A DNA stretch of 5,257 nucleotides from an uncultured Acidimicrobiales bacterium (GTDB taxonomy: Bacteria; Actinomycetota; Acidimicrobiia; Acidimicrobiales; SZUA-35): positions 1 to 5,257 of the forward strand of contig CALJAE010000136.1 in NCBI GenBank assembly GCA_938028175.1, given 5' to 3'. Below, piece by piece: positions 4,960 to 5,257 of this stretch (its first letter is position 1; each line of letters starts with the position of its first letter). The position numbers and the translations under genes are program-made. The notes under the pieces are model-generated. The model did no database searches. It saw only the letters and a list, made by a program, of their open reading frames with translations, and was not told the origin of the DNA.

Positions 4960-5257
4960 ATGGATTATCCCAATCAAACCATTTCACTAATAATGGAGCG
5001 ACTTAACTGGAATCACAGCTACTTTCACGCCCGCATGGCGGAAGTTGCAGCATCAGAACACACCCCCGAAGAAACACGCCAAAAAATCAACAACCACATA
5101 GCCACCAACCTCACCAAACTCGACTGGACCAACAGCATCGTTCACGCCCGCATGGCGCAAGTTGCAGCATCAGAACACACCCCCGAAGAAACACGCCAAA
5201 AAATCAACAACCACATAGACACCAACCTCACCAAACTCGACTGGACCAACAGCTACG
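4960..5257 (+). CDS. Tandem-repeat protein, 39-residue repeats (3' end beyond window)
   Basis: Starts at the ATG at 4960-4962, 7 bases after GGCGGG, and stays open to the window edge (99 codons seen). After a short cap (MDYPNQTISLIMERLNWNHSYF) comes one full 39-residue unit beginning HARMAEVAASEHTPEETRQK and ending LDWTNSIV. A second unit, exact except at a few positions, runs off the edge at LDWTNSY. The cap itself aligns with the end of a unit (LNWNHSYF against LDWTNSIV). Each unit looks like two or more helices with a fixed Trp. The residues that differ are E/Q after ARMA, A/D after NHI, and the residues after NS (YF, IV, Y?). The plus strand here is C/A-rich and T-poor (12 T in a 117-base unit), unlike the menE coding region beside it. 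I do not recognise the family. A repeat-scaffold binding protein is inference only. Confidence 0.8.
   Translation, partial: MDYPNQTISLIMERLNWNHSYFHARMAEVAASEHTPEETRQKINNHIATNLTKLDWTNSIVHARMAQVAASEHTPEETRQKINNHIDTNLTKLDWTNSY
5026..5257 (+). repeat. 117-bp in-frame tandem repeat array
   Basis: Unit 1 is 5026-5142 and unit 2 begins at 5143 and is cut at the window edge. Over the overlapping ~115 bases I see four differences: g/c at 5041/5158, c/a at 5102/5219 and two adjacent bases at 5137-5138/5254-5255. The period is exactly 39 codons, so the frame is kept. The array continues beyond the window. Confidence 0.92.

Noticed and set aside
4923..5006. 27-codon ORF starting just after TATAAT
   Set aside because: Its ATG is only 3 bases after the -10 box, probably upstream of the RNA start, and it has no ribosome site. 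The overlapping repeat-protein frame is far better supported.
5026..5257. CRISPR-like or satellite array
   Set aside because: Units are 117 bp with no spacers and keep an open frame; this is a coding repeat.

Overview
The window looks like a chromosomal piece of a moderate-GC (roughly half G+C by eye) Gram-positive bacterium, most likely an actinobacterium (Actinomycetota). The reasons are GTG and TTG starts, a start that looks leaderless, a compact MenE-type ligase, and an isochorismate synthase that most resembles the MenF/EntC branch. A small-genome Microbacteriaceae-like or freshwater actinobacterial lineage would fit, but that placement is inference and no rRNA or marker gene is present.

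Layout. (1) 1-1368 (+): the 3' part of a large protein of unknown family, open at the left window edge. Its last 12 bases overlap the 3' end of the next gene, tail to tail. (2) 1357-2607 (-): isochorismate synthase (menF). (3) 2694-3167 (-): a small protein with a soluble N-terminal half and two predicted membrane helices. (4) 3225-3665 (+): an SRPBCC/START-like protein, followed after 2 bases by (5) 3668-4858 (+): an AMP-forming acyl-CoA ligase, probably o-succinylbenzoate-CoA ligase (menE). (6) 4960 to the right edge (+): the start of a tandem-repeat protein with a 39-residue repeat, preceded by a perfect TATAAT box and a Shine-Dalgarno-like site.

Function. MenF (chorismate to isochorismate) and MenE (o-succinylbenzoate to its CoA ester) are two non-adjacent steps of menaquinone synthesis. 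They are transcribed divergently from the middle of the window, with the SRPBCC gene as menE's operon partner and the small membrane protein between the two arms. The rest of the pathway (menD, menC, menB, menA) is not in the window.

Two things stand out. First, the small membrane protein gene is bracketed by two direct copies of a ~66-bp element (2560-2625 and 3178-3243, 61/66 identical, 44 bp perfect). Each copy carries both the first codons of menF on the minus strand and the first codons of the SRPBCC gene on the plus strand, with start codons sharing one base. Each copy therefore has one live gene start and one stub. This looks like a duplicated divergent gene junction or promoter with a one-gene insert that recombination could remove without damaging either neighbour. 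Second, the right-edge gene encodes near-identical 117-bp repeats whose only visible differences all change the amino acid and fall in three short spots, a pattern expected of a diversifying modular binding protein. I do not recognise that family.
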